This document shows positions 43,309 to 50,643 of a stretch of 55,170 bases of DNA, in pieces (positions within the stretch are counted from its first letter, which is position 1; each line of letters opens with the position of its first letter). A program made the position numbers and the translations under genes. The stretch comes from Leptospirillum sp. (GTDB lineage Bacteria > Nitrospirota > Leptospirillia > Leptospirillales > Leptospirillaceae). The stretch is from assembly GCA_027323445.1 (NCBI GenBank), contig DAHWBS010000007.1:1-55170 (forward strand), written 5' to 3'. Under the pieces are notes generated by a model. That model did no database searches. It saw nothing but the letters and a program-made list of their open reading frames with translations, and had not been told where the DNA came from.

Positions 43309-44043
43309 CTAAAAATGAAAAGTGATCCCCGCCACCAGGGGAGTCATAAAAAGGGCTTCCCCTGAAATAAATATCTCTGTCGGCGTTATTTCCATAAAAA
43401 CACCCATTGGCGAAGAAGGAACCCGCAGGGAAACACCAGCCCCCCCATCAACAGATACACCCAACGGATGGCCACTCAAAGCGCCGGCTCCGGATGCCGC
43501 AAGGTCGACTCCTCCCACATCAATACGGAGGTATGGGGCAACAACCCCATGGCCAAGCCATCCGTCCGGAAGCATCCGGGGAAACTCTCTTGCAAGACCG
43601 GTCCTGAGGATCCAGCCAGTAATACTTGCCGAACCCGGAACGGGAGATGATATGGGAGTCTGGGAAGGCTGTCCGAACAGGGAGTTCTGGGAAGAAGTCA
43701 CAAAGAGAGTCGGTCCCGGAGTCATCTGAAGGTAAGATCCATCCACATTCCATCGCCAATCAGACATTGAACCAGAAAGCGGTTTCTGCAGTTCGCCTCC
43801 GATCCCCAATGCACTGTTGAAGTAACGTGAGGGACCACTTCCCGTCAGCGTATAGTACGAGACAAAAGGAGCAATAGTCCAACCTCCACCCCAAAAACCG
43901 GACGGTGTTGGTTGAGAACCCTTCTGCGCCATGGGAACCTGAGGAATAAATGGAGAAGGGGGATCCGCCTGAGCCCTGGACGGAACCAGACAAACACACA
44001 GCAAGAACGCAACGCAGTAAAGGATCGCTTTCCCGTTACTCAT
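43309..44043 (-). CDS. Small outer-membrane beta-barrel-like protein
   Basis: The 244-residue product has a signal peptide (hydrophobic core 8-20, cleavage near SRAQA at about residue 26). Amphipathic beta strands follow, rich in G, W, Y and S (WTIAPFVSYYTLTG, WRWNVDGSYLQM, APYLRIDVGGVDL). The last residue is phenylalanine after ITFHF, the usual outer-membrane barrel end signal. Its ATG overlaps the stop of the TolC-like gene by 4 bases. No family assigned; an accessory outer-membrane component of the exporter is the simplest reading. Confidence 0.6.
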   Translation of the reverse strand: MSNGKAILYCVAFLLCVCLVPSRAQADPPSPFIPQVPMAQKGSQPTPSGFWGGGWTIAPFVSYYTLTGSGPSRYFNSALGIGGELQKPLSGSMSDWRWNVDGSYLQMTPGPTLFVTSSQNSLFGQPSQTPISSPVPGSASITGWILRTGLAREFPRMLPDGWLGHGVVAPYLRIDVGGVDLAASGAGALSGHPLGVSVDGGAGVSLRVPSSPMGVFMEITPTEIFISGEALFMTPLVAGITFHF

Positions 44044-45446
44044 GGAAGAGGTCCAACAGGAATCCGGTGATTTCCAAAGTCAAAATTGGTTCCCATATCT
44101 TTCTTGAGCTGAGCCATATCAATTGACTGCTGGGAGCGATCCCGCACAAGGCCGGACCTTGCCCTGGCCAAATCCCTCTCAGCTTGGGAAACGGCTACGG
44201 TTGTTCCGGTTCCGACACGAAATTCCTCTTCTGCCAAAGCGAGGTTTTTGACGGCTTGATCGGTCAGAACAGAGGAGTCCCGGATTTTGGCAGCATCCGT
44301 TCTCAAATTTAAAAGATCACTGTCAATGGCCTGGACAATTGTTTGTCGCAATGCTTCCCGCTGATCAATTTGCTGACGCTTCTGGGCTCTGGACTGCCTC
44401 ACCTGCTCCACGTTCAAAAAACCGTTAAAAATTGGGACATTGACAGTCGCCGCAGCTGACCAGTTATAGACAAGAGGAAAAAATTCGCTATCAAAAGAAT
44501 AGCTTCCCAGAAGAGAAACGGTGGGAAGAAACTGTGCCTGATTAAATCGGATAGCTTGTTCCTGAGCCCTGATCTGGCTATTGAGAACGCGCAAGTCCGG
44601 TCTTCGGGAGAGAGCCTGACTGACAGCAGACGGCTCATCAGGAATAAGAAGAGACGCATCGCTAACAGGAGCAACTCGATAAGGAGCTCGTCCAATAACG
44701 CCCATCGCATGATTTAACGCAAGCTCATCCACTCTGAGGTGATTTTCATCCTGAACCTCCGTCAGATGAAAATTAGAAAGATTAACCCGGGCATTGAGGA
44801 CATCATATCCATTTGCAACTCCATCAGAAAAACGCGCCTTGGCGACTGCCAGCTGAAGTTCCATGTCCTTTATGGTCAAACGGTCTACCTGAACCAGATT
44901 TTGATCTCTGAGCACCGAGAAATAAGCCTTTTCGACATTCAAAATGGTCTCGGACAAGGTTTCCTGAATCTGTCGACGTGAGGCACTTGCAAGTTCTTTG
45001 TTCTGGGCAACCTGGGCCCTGCGACGTCCAAAAGCAAAAAGGGTCTCGGACAAGGTAAGCTGCGCCTGATAGAAGTCGTAAGAAACAGGAGATTCCGGAA
45101 TGGTAAAAGGAAAGCCAGGCTGCGGACCAAAGTTGCCGGTTTCCCTTGTATAGGTGGTCGACCCGTTAAGAGTCGGATAATACTGACTCTTGGCAATTCC
45201 TATCCCGGCAATGGAGATGTTTGCGCCTTCCTGCGCCGCCTTGATTAATGGCTGGTCCCGCACAGCCATGCCGAGTGCATTTCTCAATGTCAGCAAATAA
45301 AAACCTGATTCATCAGACTTGTTGGCAGAAGAGTCGGAATCAACAGCAAAAGACACTGAGCAGAATGATAAAAATACCGCCAGTGAAAGTAGCTGAAAAA
45401 GGAAACACCTTCTCAGAGGCCGAATGATCCTGAAATGTATTTTCAA
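44040..45446 (-). CDS. TolC-family outer-membrane efflux protein
   Basis: The 468-residue protein has a signal peptide (cleavage near SVSFA at about residue 34) and the internal two-fold repeat of the TolC/OEP family: long coiled-coil helices with ARFSDGVANGYDVLNARVNL in the first half and EEFRVGTGTTVAVSQAERDLA in the second. SRRPDLRVLNSQIRAQEQAIRFNQAQFLPTVSLLGSY lies between them and is the family's best-known stretch. It forms an outer-membrane exit duct. It is the first gene of a five-gene operon with a barrel, a single-helix protein and an ABC exporter, and is divergent from a LysR gene. The TTG start at 45446 has only a weak ribosome site. Confidence 0.92.
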   Translation of the reverse strand: MKIHFRIIRPLRRCFLFQLLSLAVFLSFCSVSFAVDSDSSANKSDESGFYLLTLRNALGMAVRDQPLIKAAQEGANISIAGIGIAKSQYYPTLNGSTTYTRETGNFGPQPGFPFTIPESPVSYDFYQAQLTLSETLFAFGRRRAQVAQNKELASASRRQIQETLSETILNVEKAYFSVLRDQNLVQVDRLTIKDMELQLAVAKARFSDGVANGYDVLNARVNLSNFHLTEVQDENHLRVDELALNHAMGVIGRAPYRVAPVSDASLLIPDEPSAVSQALSRRPDLRVLNSQIRAQEQAIRFNQAQFLPTVSLLGSYSFDSEFFPLVYNWSAAATVNVPIFNGFLNVEQVRQSRAQKRQQIDQREALRQTIVQAIDSDLLNLRTDAAKIRDSSVLTDQAVKNLALAEEEFRVGTGTTVAVSQAERDLARARSGLVRDRSQQSIDMAQLKKDMGTNFDFGNHRIPVGPLP

Positions 45447-45593
45447 TGATTGCTCGCCATCTTGATCAAAAAATCACTCTCTTCCAAAAAGGTCTCTTTC
45501 CATTTCAGAAATTACATGATAAAATTTATTCATACATTGATCAATCCATCGAGCAAAATCATGGTGGGCGTTCTTTTGATACCTCGTAAATTC

Positions 45594-45608
45594 ATACTTT
45601 AAAAGTAT
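45594..45608. promoter_or_regulatory. LysR-type operator between the LysR gene and the exporter operon
   Basis: ATACTTT-A-AAAGTAT is a perfect 15-base palindrome that contains the T-N11-A core of LysR-type binding sites. It sits 33 bases before the LysR ATG in the 195-base divergent gap. A second imperfect dyad, ATGATAAAA/TTTATTCAT (45516-45533), lies nearer the tolC-like gene and could be an activation half-site. Confidence 0.55.
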
Positions 45609-45641
45609 TTTATTGCTACAGAAACCCAAAAGGGACACATT

Positions 45642-46562
45642 ATGACACTCTCCCAAATTCACACATTTCTTACGGTAACCCAAACGTTGAACTTTTCTCA
45701 GGCGGCCAAAATACTGGGGGTCACCCAACCGGCAGTCTCGACACAAATCCAGCTTCTCGAAGAGGAATTTGGGGTCAAGTTGTTCAACCGGGTCGGCCGA
45801 AGGGTTTTTTTATCTCCCAATGGAATTCTCTTTCTCGACCATGCAAAAAGCATCTGGGACCAAGTTAAAAATACATCCAGAATCATGACAGAAAAAATGC
45901 CCCCCATAAAAGTCGAACAGCTTTCACTCGGAATCGGGTTTGCAACAGGGTTTACCCGGAATACCCCTTTTACATCTTTTGTACGTGGAACCTATAAAAA
46001 CGCAACCGTCTCAATTCATCAGGGACTCGATCAGGATATGATCTCAGAACTCATTACCGGAAAAACAGATATCTTGCTAACCCATGTTCCGGATGCACCC
46101 CAAATCAAAAATGGACTCAGCCATTTATCCGTTCATCCAGTTGGAGTACCGTCCAATCTACTGATTCTGGCCTCTCCAACAGTTTCAAGAGAAAAGTGGC
46201 AAAGAGATGTCGGCACACTAAAATCTTTTCCCCTTATCCTCCCAAACAAAAAAAATCTGTTAAGAGACTTTATTGAATATGAAGCTCAAAAAAACGCTAT
46301 CCCGCTTAACGTCACCATGGAAACAACAGACACTGATCTCATTCTGAAAATTGTCATGACAGGTGTCGGAATAACCATCCTTCCAGCTTCTGCTGCAAAA
46401 AATGAGCTGGAAATCGGCTCAATCATCGGGCTTTCTCTACCAGATTTTCTTGCCAATTCTACCCTTTGCGCAATTACGCGGCGGGAAAGCGAAGAAGAAC
46501 CGTCTCCCTTGGTAAGGCTTGGCACAAGAATATTTACATCCGGATGGATGGAAAAAAGCTGA
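45642..46562 (+). CDS. LysR-family transcriptional regulator
   Basis: The 306-residue protein has the N-terminal winged helix-turn-helix of LysR proteins (residues 1-60: FLTVTQTLNFSQAAKILGVTQPAVSTQIQLLEEEFGVKLFNR) and a C-terminal effector-binding domain (about 92-295) with two periplasmic-binding-like lobes, including KIVMTGVGITILPASA. ATG start. It is divergent from the tolC-like exporter operon and has a fitting palindrome in front, so it most likely controls that operon and itself. The gene is visibly A+T-richer than the flagellar genes to its right. Confidence 0.94.
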   Translation: MTLSQIHTFLTVTQTLNFSQAAKILGVTQPAVSTQIQLLEEEFGVKLFNRVGRRVFLSPNGILFLDHAKSIWDQVKNTSRIMTEKMPPIKVEQLSLGIGFATGFTRNTPFTSFVRGTYKNATVSIHQGLDQDMISELITGKTDILLTHVPDAPQIKNGLSHLSVHPVGVPSNLLILASPTVSREKWQRDVGTLKSFPLILPNKKNLLRDFIEYEAQKNAIPLNVTMETTDTDLILKIVMTGVGITILPASAAKNELEIGSIIGLSLPDFLANSTLCAITRRESEEEPSPLVRLGTRIFTSGWMEKS

Positions 46563-46581
46563 CCAACTGGATCAATAACCC

Positions 46582-47172
46582 TTACCGGGTTGAATATTTA
46601 AAATTCTGGGCTTGCCCGCCGGAAGCCCCGCAGTTTACGAAAAAATAATAGTTGCAGGTCAATGAAAAAGGATTACCATTTTGGCCTCCGAAAGAAGGAT
46701 TATAGGCGGCAGGAGGAACACCGACTTGTCCGTAGGGGACCATAGGAGGCTGGGCAAACTGGTTCAGCAAGGTTGTCGGCCCCATGGAGAAAGCTTGAAC
46801 CGGTGCTGAGATTCCTTCTCCCTGCTGAATCCCTCCTCCCAATATAGGCCCAAGAGAAAACAAAACAGGCGAGCCAGGCAAAAATGACCCGGGCGGAAGC
46901 CCCAGAGCAGGAGAGATAATCGGAGTCGACAATGGAACGATCGGGAGCGACAAGCTTGGCTCTTGAGGTACTAACGTTCCCGGAGACTGGCCCAAAGGAG
47001 AACTCTGTGAGGAATTAAAAGGAGTAACGGGTGGAATAGCCACAAAGTTTGGCGCGGATGGCAAAATACTGATACCAGCTCCATCTGCCAAAACAGCCTT
47101 CCCGAAAGAAATAATGGCAAGGCAGACCCACCACAGGATCAGCCTTTCACCCCGCATCGCAACACTCTTCAT
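46582..47172 (-). CDS. Proline/glycine/serine-rich exported protein, unknown
   Basis: I do not recognise the family. The start is set at the ATG at 47172 (MKSVAMRGERL, 196 residues), with AGGG close upstream; ATG at 47157 is an alternative. A signal peptide (hydrophobic core about 12-26, cleavage near VLADG) is followed by a low-complexity body dominated by P, S, G, L and I with repeated PxxP and SPxL patterns. Near the end are two cysteines (LTCNYYFFVNCGA), which could form a disulfide. It may be a surface or periplasmic structural protein. It converges on the LysR gene with about 20 bases between. Confidence 0.5.
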   Translation of the reverse strand: MKSVAMRGERLILWWVCLAIISFGKAVLADGAGISILPSAPNFVAIPPVTPFNSSQSSPLGQSPGTLVPQEPSLSLPIVPLSTPIISPALGLPPGSFLPGSPVLFSLGPILGGGIQQGEGISAPVQAFSMGPTTLLNQFAQPPMVPYGQVGVPPAAYNPSFGGQNGNPFSLTCNYYFFVNCGASGGQAQNFKYSTR

Positions 47173-47263
47173 GTCCCTTGCCTCTGCTATCCCTATAGAA
47201 GTGAGCATCAGAACATTAACCGTTTCATTTTACCAGACACAACCCGTTGAAGAAATGACTGCT

Positions 47264-47302
47264 CCCCACGGCTAAAGCCGGGGGCTTCCGGGGGCTAACC
47301 CC
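47264..47302 (-). repeat. Right-end hairpins of the TnpB element, possible omega-RNA scaffold
   Basis: A 9-base-pair stem with a bulged A (47264-47284) and a 4-base-pair stem (47291-47302) lie directly downstream of and overlapping the tnpB stop. In full IS200/IS605 elements this region, with the 3' end of tnpB, forms the omega RNA that guides TnpB. Whether any RNA is made here is unknown. Confidence 0.5.
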
Positions 47303-47642
47303 GAGACTCCAGCCCGAGTCTCAAAATATTCAGAGAGGCGTTGTGGTCCCGATCTTTTTTCATCCCGCAGCACGGACAGGAATAGGTCCGTTCGGACAAC
47401 GGCATTTTCTGCCGGTGGCCGCAGGAGGAACAGTCTTGAGACGTATAGGGCGGATTGATCTTCTTGAACTCTCGACCGGCGCTTAAAGCCTTGTACGAGA
47501 GAAAGGAGAAAAATTGCGACCACGCCACATCGCGGATGTTTTCGTTCAAACATCGGTTGGAAAGACGAAGCCCGTTTTTCAATTCTGGAAGAGTTTCCCG
47601 TTTACGAGTCGGATACAGCCGATACTTAAATGTTTTACGCAT
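47295..47642 (-). pseudogene. tnpB: Truncated TnpB (IS605 OrfB) nuclease
   Basis: The frame starts at the ATG at 47642 with MRKTFKYRLYPT, the standard TnpB N-terminus. After about 25 residues it jumps to VAWSQFFSFLSYKAL and REFKKINPPYTSQDCSSCGH, the end of the RuvC-like core with the zinc finger (CSSCG and CPCCG) and the DRDHNAS motif holding the last RuvC aspartate. At 115 residues, against roughly 350-400 for an intact protein, the first two RuvC acidic residues are lost, so it should be inactive as a nuclease. The join is in frame, as in internally deleted derivative elements. Confidence 0.8.
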
Positions 47643-47693
47643 AAACAAATAATGCATTTAATTTTCTCGCAAGTCAAACCAGGAACACGCATT

Positions 47694-47724
47694 ATATCCT
47701 TTCCCTGAAAGAAGGAGAGGATAT
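47694..47724 (-). terminator. Stem-loop at the end of fliA
   Basis: ATATCCTTTCC (47694-47704) pairs with GGAGAGGATAT (47714-47724) over 11 positions with one G-T pair and a 9-base loop, immediately after the fliA stop codon. No strong T-run follows. It may end the flagellar transcript or mark the left end of the TnpB element. Confidence 0.4.
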
Positions 47725-48443
47725 CAGCCCGCTTTCTCTCCCGGGGAGAGAAGCGCTTTTTTCAGGTTTTTGATCGCAAGCGTATGAATCTGAGAAACTC
47801 TGGATTCGCTGACCTCAAGAACCGCCGCAACCTCCTTCATGGAGAGCTCCTCGTAATAATACAGGGAGAGGACCAGGCGCTGCTTCTCCGGAAGGGACTC
47901 CAGGGCCCTCTCAAGGAGAGTCGACTCTTCGCTCTTCAGGAACTCTGAAAGAGGATCGACCTCTCCCGGAACAACCAGACGATCCAGAATCGACGTTCCG
48001 GAACCCTCCTCCATTTCGAACAGGTCTTCTATTGAATAAAGATGGTGGGGTTCAATTTCATTTTCAAGCGTCAGATACTCGTCGAGAGAAAGGGAAAGCG
48101 CTTTGGCCATTTCGCTGTCGACCGGCTCTCTCAAAAGAGTCGACCGGAGGGTCTCCCGCACAGCATGAACGGCTGAAGCTTTTTCCCTGACTGATCGGGG
48201 AACCCAGTCGGCAGAACGGATCTCGTCGAGCATCGCGCCCCTGATGCGATGCTCCGCCATGGTCTTGAACTTGATGCCCCTTGAAGGATCAAAACGCTTT
48301 GCCGCATCGATCAACCCCGTCATCCCGACGCTGACAAGATCATCCACATCAATTTCTGGCGGGAGACGATGGGCATACCTCATCGCAAAAAACTTCACTG
48401 TCACGGCAAACTCTTTCAGGCTGGCCTCATCAAGCTCCATCAT
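47724..48443 (-). CDS. fliA: Flagellar sigma factor sigma-28
   Basis: Directs RNA polymerase to late flagellar and chemotaxis genes. The start is the ATG at 48443, with AAAGGG about 10 bases upstream (the frame's TTG is 6 bases earlier), giving 239 residues. Region 2 is visible as PEIDVDDLVSVGMTGLIDAAKRFDPSRGIKFKTMAEHRIRGAMLDEIRSADWVPRSVR, the classic FliA/WhiG core, and region 4 as LPEKQRLVLSLYYYEELSMKEVAAVLEVSESRVSQIH. It is the last gene of the flagellar run, 112 bases after flhG. That gap (48444-48555) holds only a small GGTTG/CAACC hairpin, so fliA may also have its own promoter. Confidence 0.95.
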   Translation of the reverse strand: MMELDEASLKEFAVTVKFFAMRYAHRLPPEIDVDDLVSVGMTGLIDAAKRFDPSRGIKFKTMAEHRIRGAMLDEIRSADWVPRSVREKASAVHAVRETLRSTLLREPVDSEMAKALSLSLDEYLTLENEIEPHHLYSIEDLFEMEEGSGTSILDRLVVPGEVDPLSEFLKSEESTLLERALESLPEKQRLVLSLYYYEELSMKEVAAVLEVSESRVSQIHTLAIKNLKKALLSPGEKAG

Positions 48444-48555
48444 GGCCAATCACCCTTTCATTTCAAGAATCTTATCGGTTGAAAAACAACCTCTGAACAG
48501 CTGTCGATCACTGGCAACACCCCGACCACAAAAGGAACAGAATACTTTCGAATGC

Positions 48556-49428
48556 CTAACGCTCCAAAAGACGCTTCATCAGAAGACCAATACTGGCCCG
48601 GACACCTTCACGTGGCGGTCTCGAGAGAAAATCCCTCGCAACCTGGCGCATCCCAAGGGCAAAGGGCGTACCGGGAAGCATCTCCGCCAATGCCCGCTGG
48701 TTGCGGACAGCCTGGGTCACGGAAGGATCGATCGGAAGGTAGCCTCCGAACGAAAGATTCAGGCCCGGAATAAAGCGGTCGGCAACCCTTGAGACCAGAT
48801 CAAAAAGTTCAAGCGCCTCCTTTCTGTCCCTGACCATGTTGGCCAGAAACAAAAAGGGCTTTCCCGACTGCCTCCGGTTTAACACCTTCATCAGGGCAAA
48901 GGCGTCTGTCCGGCTTGTTGGCTCCGGAGTCACCACAATCATGGTTTCCTGGCTTGCGAGGTTGAAGGTCAGCACATTTTCCGAAATTCCCGCACCGGTG
49001 TCGATCAACAGGATATCCACAGAATCATCCACCTGATCAAAGGCCGAAATCAGCCGCAGATGTTCATCGGAGGAAAGCTGTGTCAAGGATTCGACACCAG
49101 AAGCCGCCGGGATGATCCGGATCCCTGCCGGCCCCTCGACCATGATCTGGGAGAGTTCAGCCGAACCAGAAATAAAGTCCTTCAGGGTAAAAACAGGATG
49201 GAGGTTGAAAAGGATATCCAGATTTCCAAGCCCGAGATCCGCATCGAAGATCAGCACCCGCTTCTTGAATGTATCGGCAAGAACATAAGCCAGGTTGGCC
49301 GCGACATTGGTTTTTCCGACCCCACCCTTCCCGCTCGTAATCGCAAGGATCCGTGGAGGGGGTCCCTTCCTGGGAGGAGCACCTTCCGGGACTCCGGGAT
49401 TTCTCAAGCCTTCGGCCTGGTCTGCCAT
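48556..49428 (-). CDS. flhG: MinD/ParA-type flagellar number regulator
   Basis: A membrane-associated ATPase that works with FlhF to set flagellar number and position. The 290-residue protein has the deviant Walker A SGKGGVGKT (K34 and K39), FDADLGLGNLDILF, LLIDTGAGIS and VVTPEPTSRTDAFALMK, as expected of FlhG/FleN/YlxH. The C-terminus is amphipathic (SIGLLMKRLLER), fitting membrane binding. The ATG follows the flhF TAG without a gap. The order flhA-flhF-flhG-fliA is the standard one in polar flagellates. Confidence 0.95.
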   Translation of the reverse strand: MADQAEGLRNPGVPEGAPPRKGPPPRILAITSGKGGVGKTNVAANLAYVLADTFKKRVLIFDADLGLGNLDILFNLHPVFTLKDFISGSAELSQIMVEGPAGIRIIPAASGVESLTQLSSDEHLRLISAFDQVDDSVDILLIDTGAGISENVLTFNLASQETMIVVTPEPTSRTDAFALMKVLNRRQSGKPFLFLANMVRDRKEALELFDLVSRVADRFIPGLNLSFGGYLPIDPSVTQAVRNQRALAEMLPGTPFALGMRQVARDFLSRPPREGVRASIGLLMKRLLER

Positions 49429-50640
49429 CTATCTGAATCCTCCGATGATCCACTGGGACAAGCGACCGGAATGAGCGACATCGATATCATCGGGTACACG
49501 CTGCCCCATCGTCACATAGGATACAGGAAGAGGTGCCCTGGATAGAATGGGGTACAGCGATCCGAGGGAGTCCGTTTCATCAAGCTTGGTCAGGATCATA
49601 TTGTTTGGAGCCAGGCACTGGTAGAGCAAAATGGATTTTTCAATGTCCCTTGTCTTGTGGGCGGCAGACAAAACAAGCGATACCGAGAGATTCAGATCTT
49701 CCAGGAGAAGAGCCGATACGAATGGATGGATTCTTGTGTCATCACCGGAAAGTCCCCCTGCAGAGTCGACCAGGATCACATCGTAAAGCTCCCGGTCCCT
49801 CGCATCGCGAATAATGGAAACCAGACGCTCGGGAGTCGATGCGACCTCCACCGGAAGCCCCATCAGGTCGCCATAGATTCTCAACTGCTCAAGAGCTCCT
49901 ATTCGGTAAGTGTCAAGATTGACCAGCAGAACCTTTTTACCGTGCCGTATGGTAAATCCTGCCGCAAGCTTTGCGATTGTCGTTGTCTTTCCAACGCCGG
50001 ACGGTCCCGCAAAAACACAGACAACAGGGTTGTTCTGGCGGATGCGGTCAAGAAAGGATCCTGATGTCCGGATGTTTCGGGCAACAAGAAACTGCAACAG
50101 CGAGCCGACTCTTTCATCATCGCCGATCTCACCAACATTTAAAGTCAAATCGGAAAGGGCGTCAAGCAGTGACTGCCCGTCTTCCGGCGAAATCCCCTGC
50201 CGAAGAAGAATCTCCCGAGCCAGCACCCTGGAATCGAGGATCTCTTCCACCGGTGATTCCGGGATGGTCCTGGAGCCTTCCGAGATCAACGCCTCTACTT
50301 GTCTGGCAAGGGTCTGGACCGTTTCTCTTGTCCCTGTCCCCCACTCTTCTTCCATCCGGTGAAGCGCCAGACGGAGCGACTCGACCTCCCGCCGAAGAGA
50401 ATTCCGTTCATCCTCGGCCGGATCGGAGGAAGAAGCTTTTTTTCCGGAAAGGCGAACATCACTCATCCAGGGAGGATCCACCTCCGGAAGCCCAGCTGTC
50501 ACGACAACTCCTGAGGTTTTCCCACGAGATCCGGCCCGTCCTTCCCGGGAATCCAGAATAACCGCTTCCGAACCAAGTTCCCGCTTCACTTTCCGGAGCG
50601 CCTCACTCATATCCTGACCCTCGAATGTGCGAATGAGCAT
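49429..50640 (-). CDS. flhF: Flagellar SRP-like GTPase
   Basis: A signal-recognition-particle-type GTPase that places the polar flagellum. The 403-residue protein has the N-terminal basic/variable region (1-130), a helical N domain and the G domain with P-loop AGPSGVGKTTTIAKLA (211-226). NLDTYRIGALEQL, ILVDSAGG and LTKLDETDSLG follow, as in FtsY and Ffh. The start is an ATG 3 bases after the flhA stop. With flhG encoded directly behind it, the pair suggests a polar flagellar pattern. Confidence 0.95.
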   Translation of the reverse strand: MLIRTFEGQDMSEALRKVKRELGSEAVILDSREGRAGSRGKTSGVVVTAGLPEVDPPWMSDVRLSGKKASSSDPAEDERNSLRREVESLRLALHRMEEEWGTGTRETVQTLARQVEALISEGSRTIPESPVEEILDSRVLAREILLRQGISPEDGQSLLDALSDLTLNVGEIGDDERVGSLLQFLVARNIRTSGSFLDRIRQNNPVVCVFAGPSGVGKTTTIAKLAAGFTIRHGKKVLLVNLDTYRIGALEQLRIYGDLMGLPVEVASTPERLVSIIRDARDRELYDVILVDSAGGLSGDDTRIHPFVSALLLEDLNLSVSLVLSAAHKTRDIEKSILLYQCLAPNNMILTKLDETDSLGSLYPILSRAPLPVSYVTMGQRVPDDIDVAHSGRLSQWIIGGFR

Positions 50641-50643
50641 TGC

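Larger units (their letters stand above)
47255..47724 (-). mobile_element. Internally deleted IS200/IS605-type element (TnpB derivative)
   Basis: The unit holds a shortened tnpB and, just after its stop, two right-end hairpins: CCCC-A-CGGCTAAAGCCG-GGGG (47264-47284, 9 pairs with a bulge) and GGGG-CTAA-CCCC (47291-47302). On the minus strand these give the typical end sequence GAAGCCCCCGGCTTTAGCCG. No tnpA is present. The left boundary is uncertain; a stem-loop at 47694-47724 next to fliA may be the left end or the fliA terminator. Boundaries are approximate. Confidence 0.6.
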
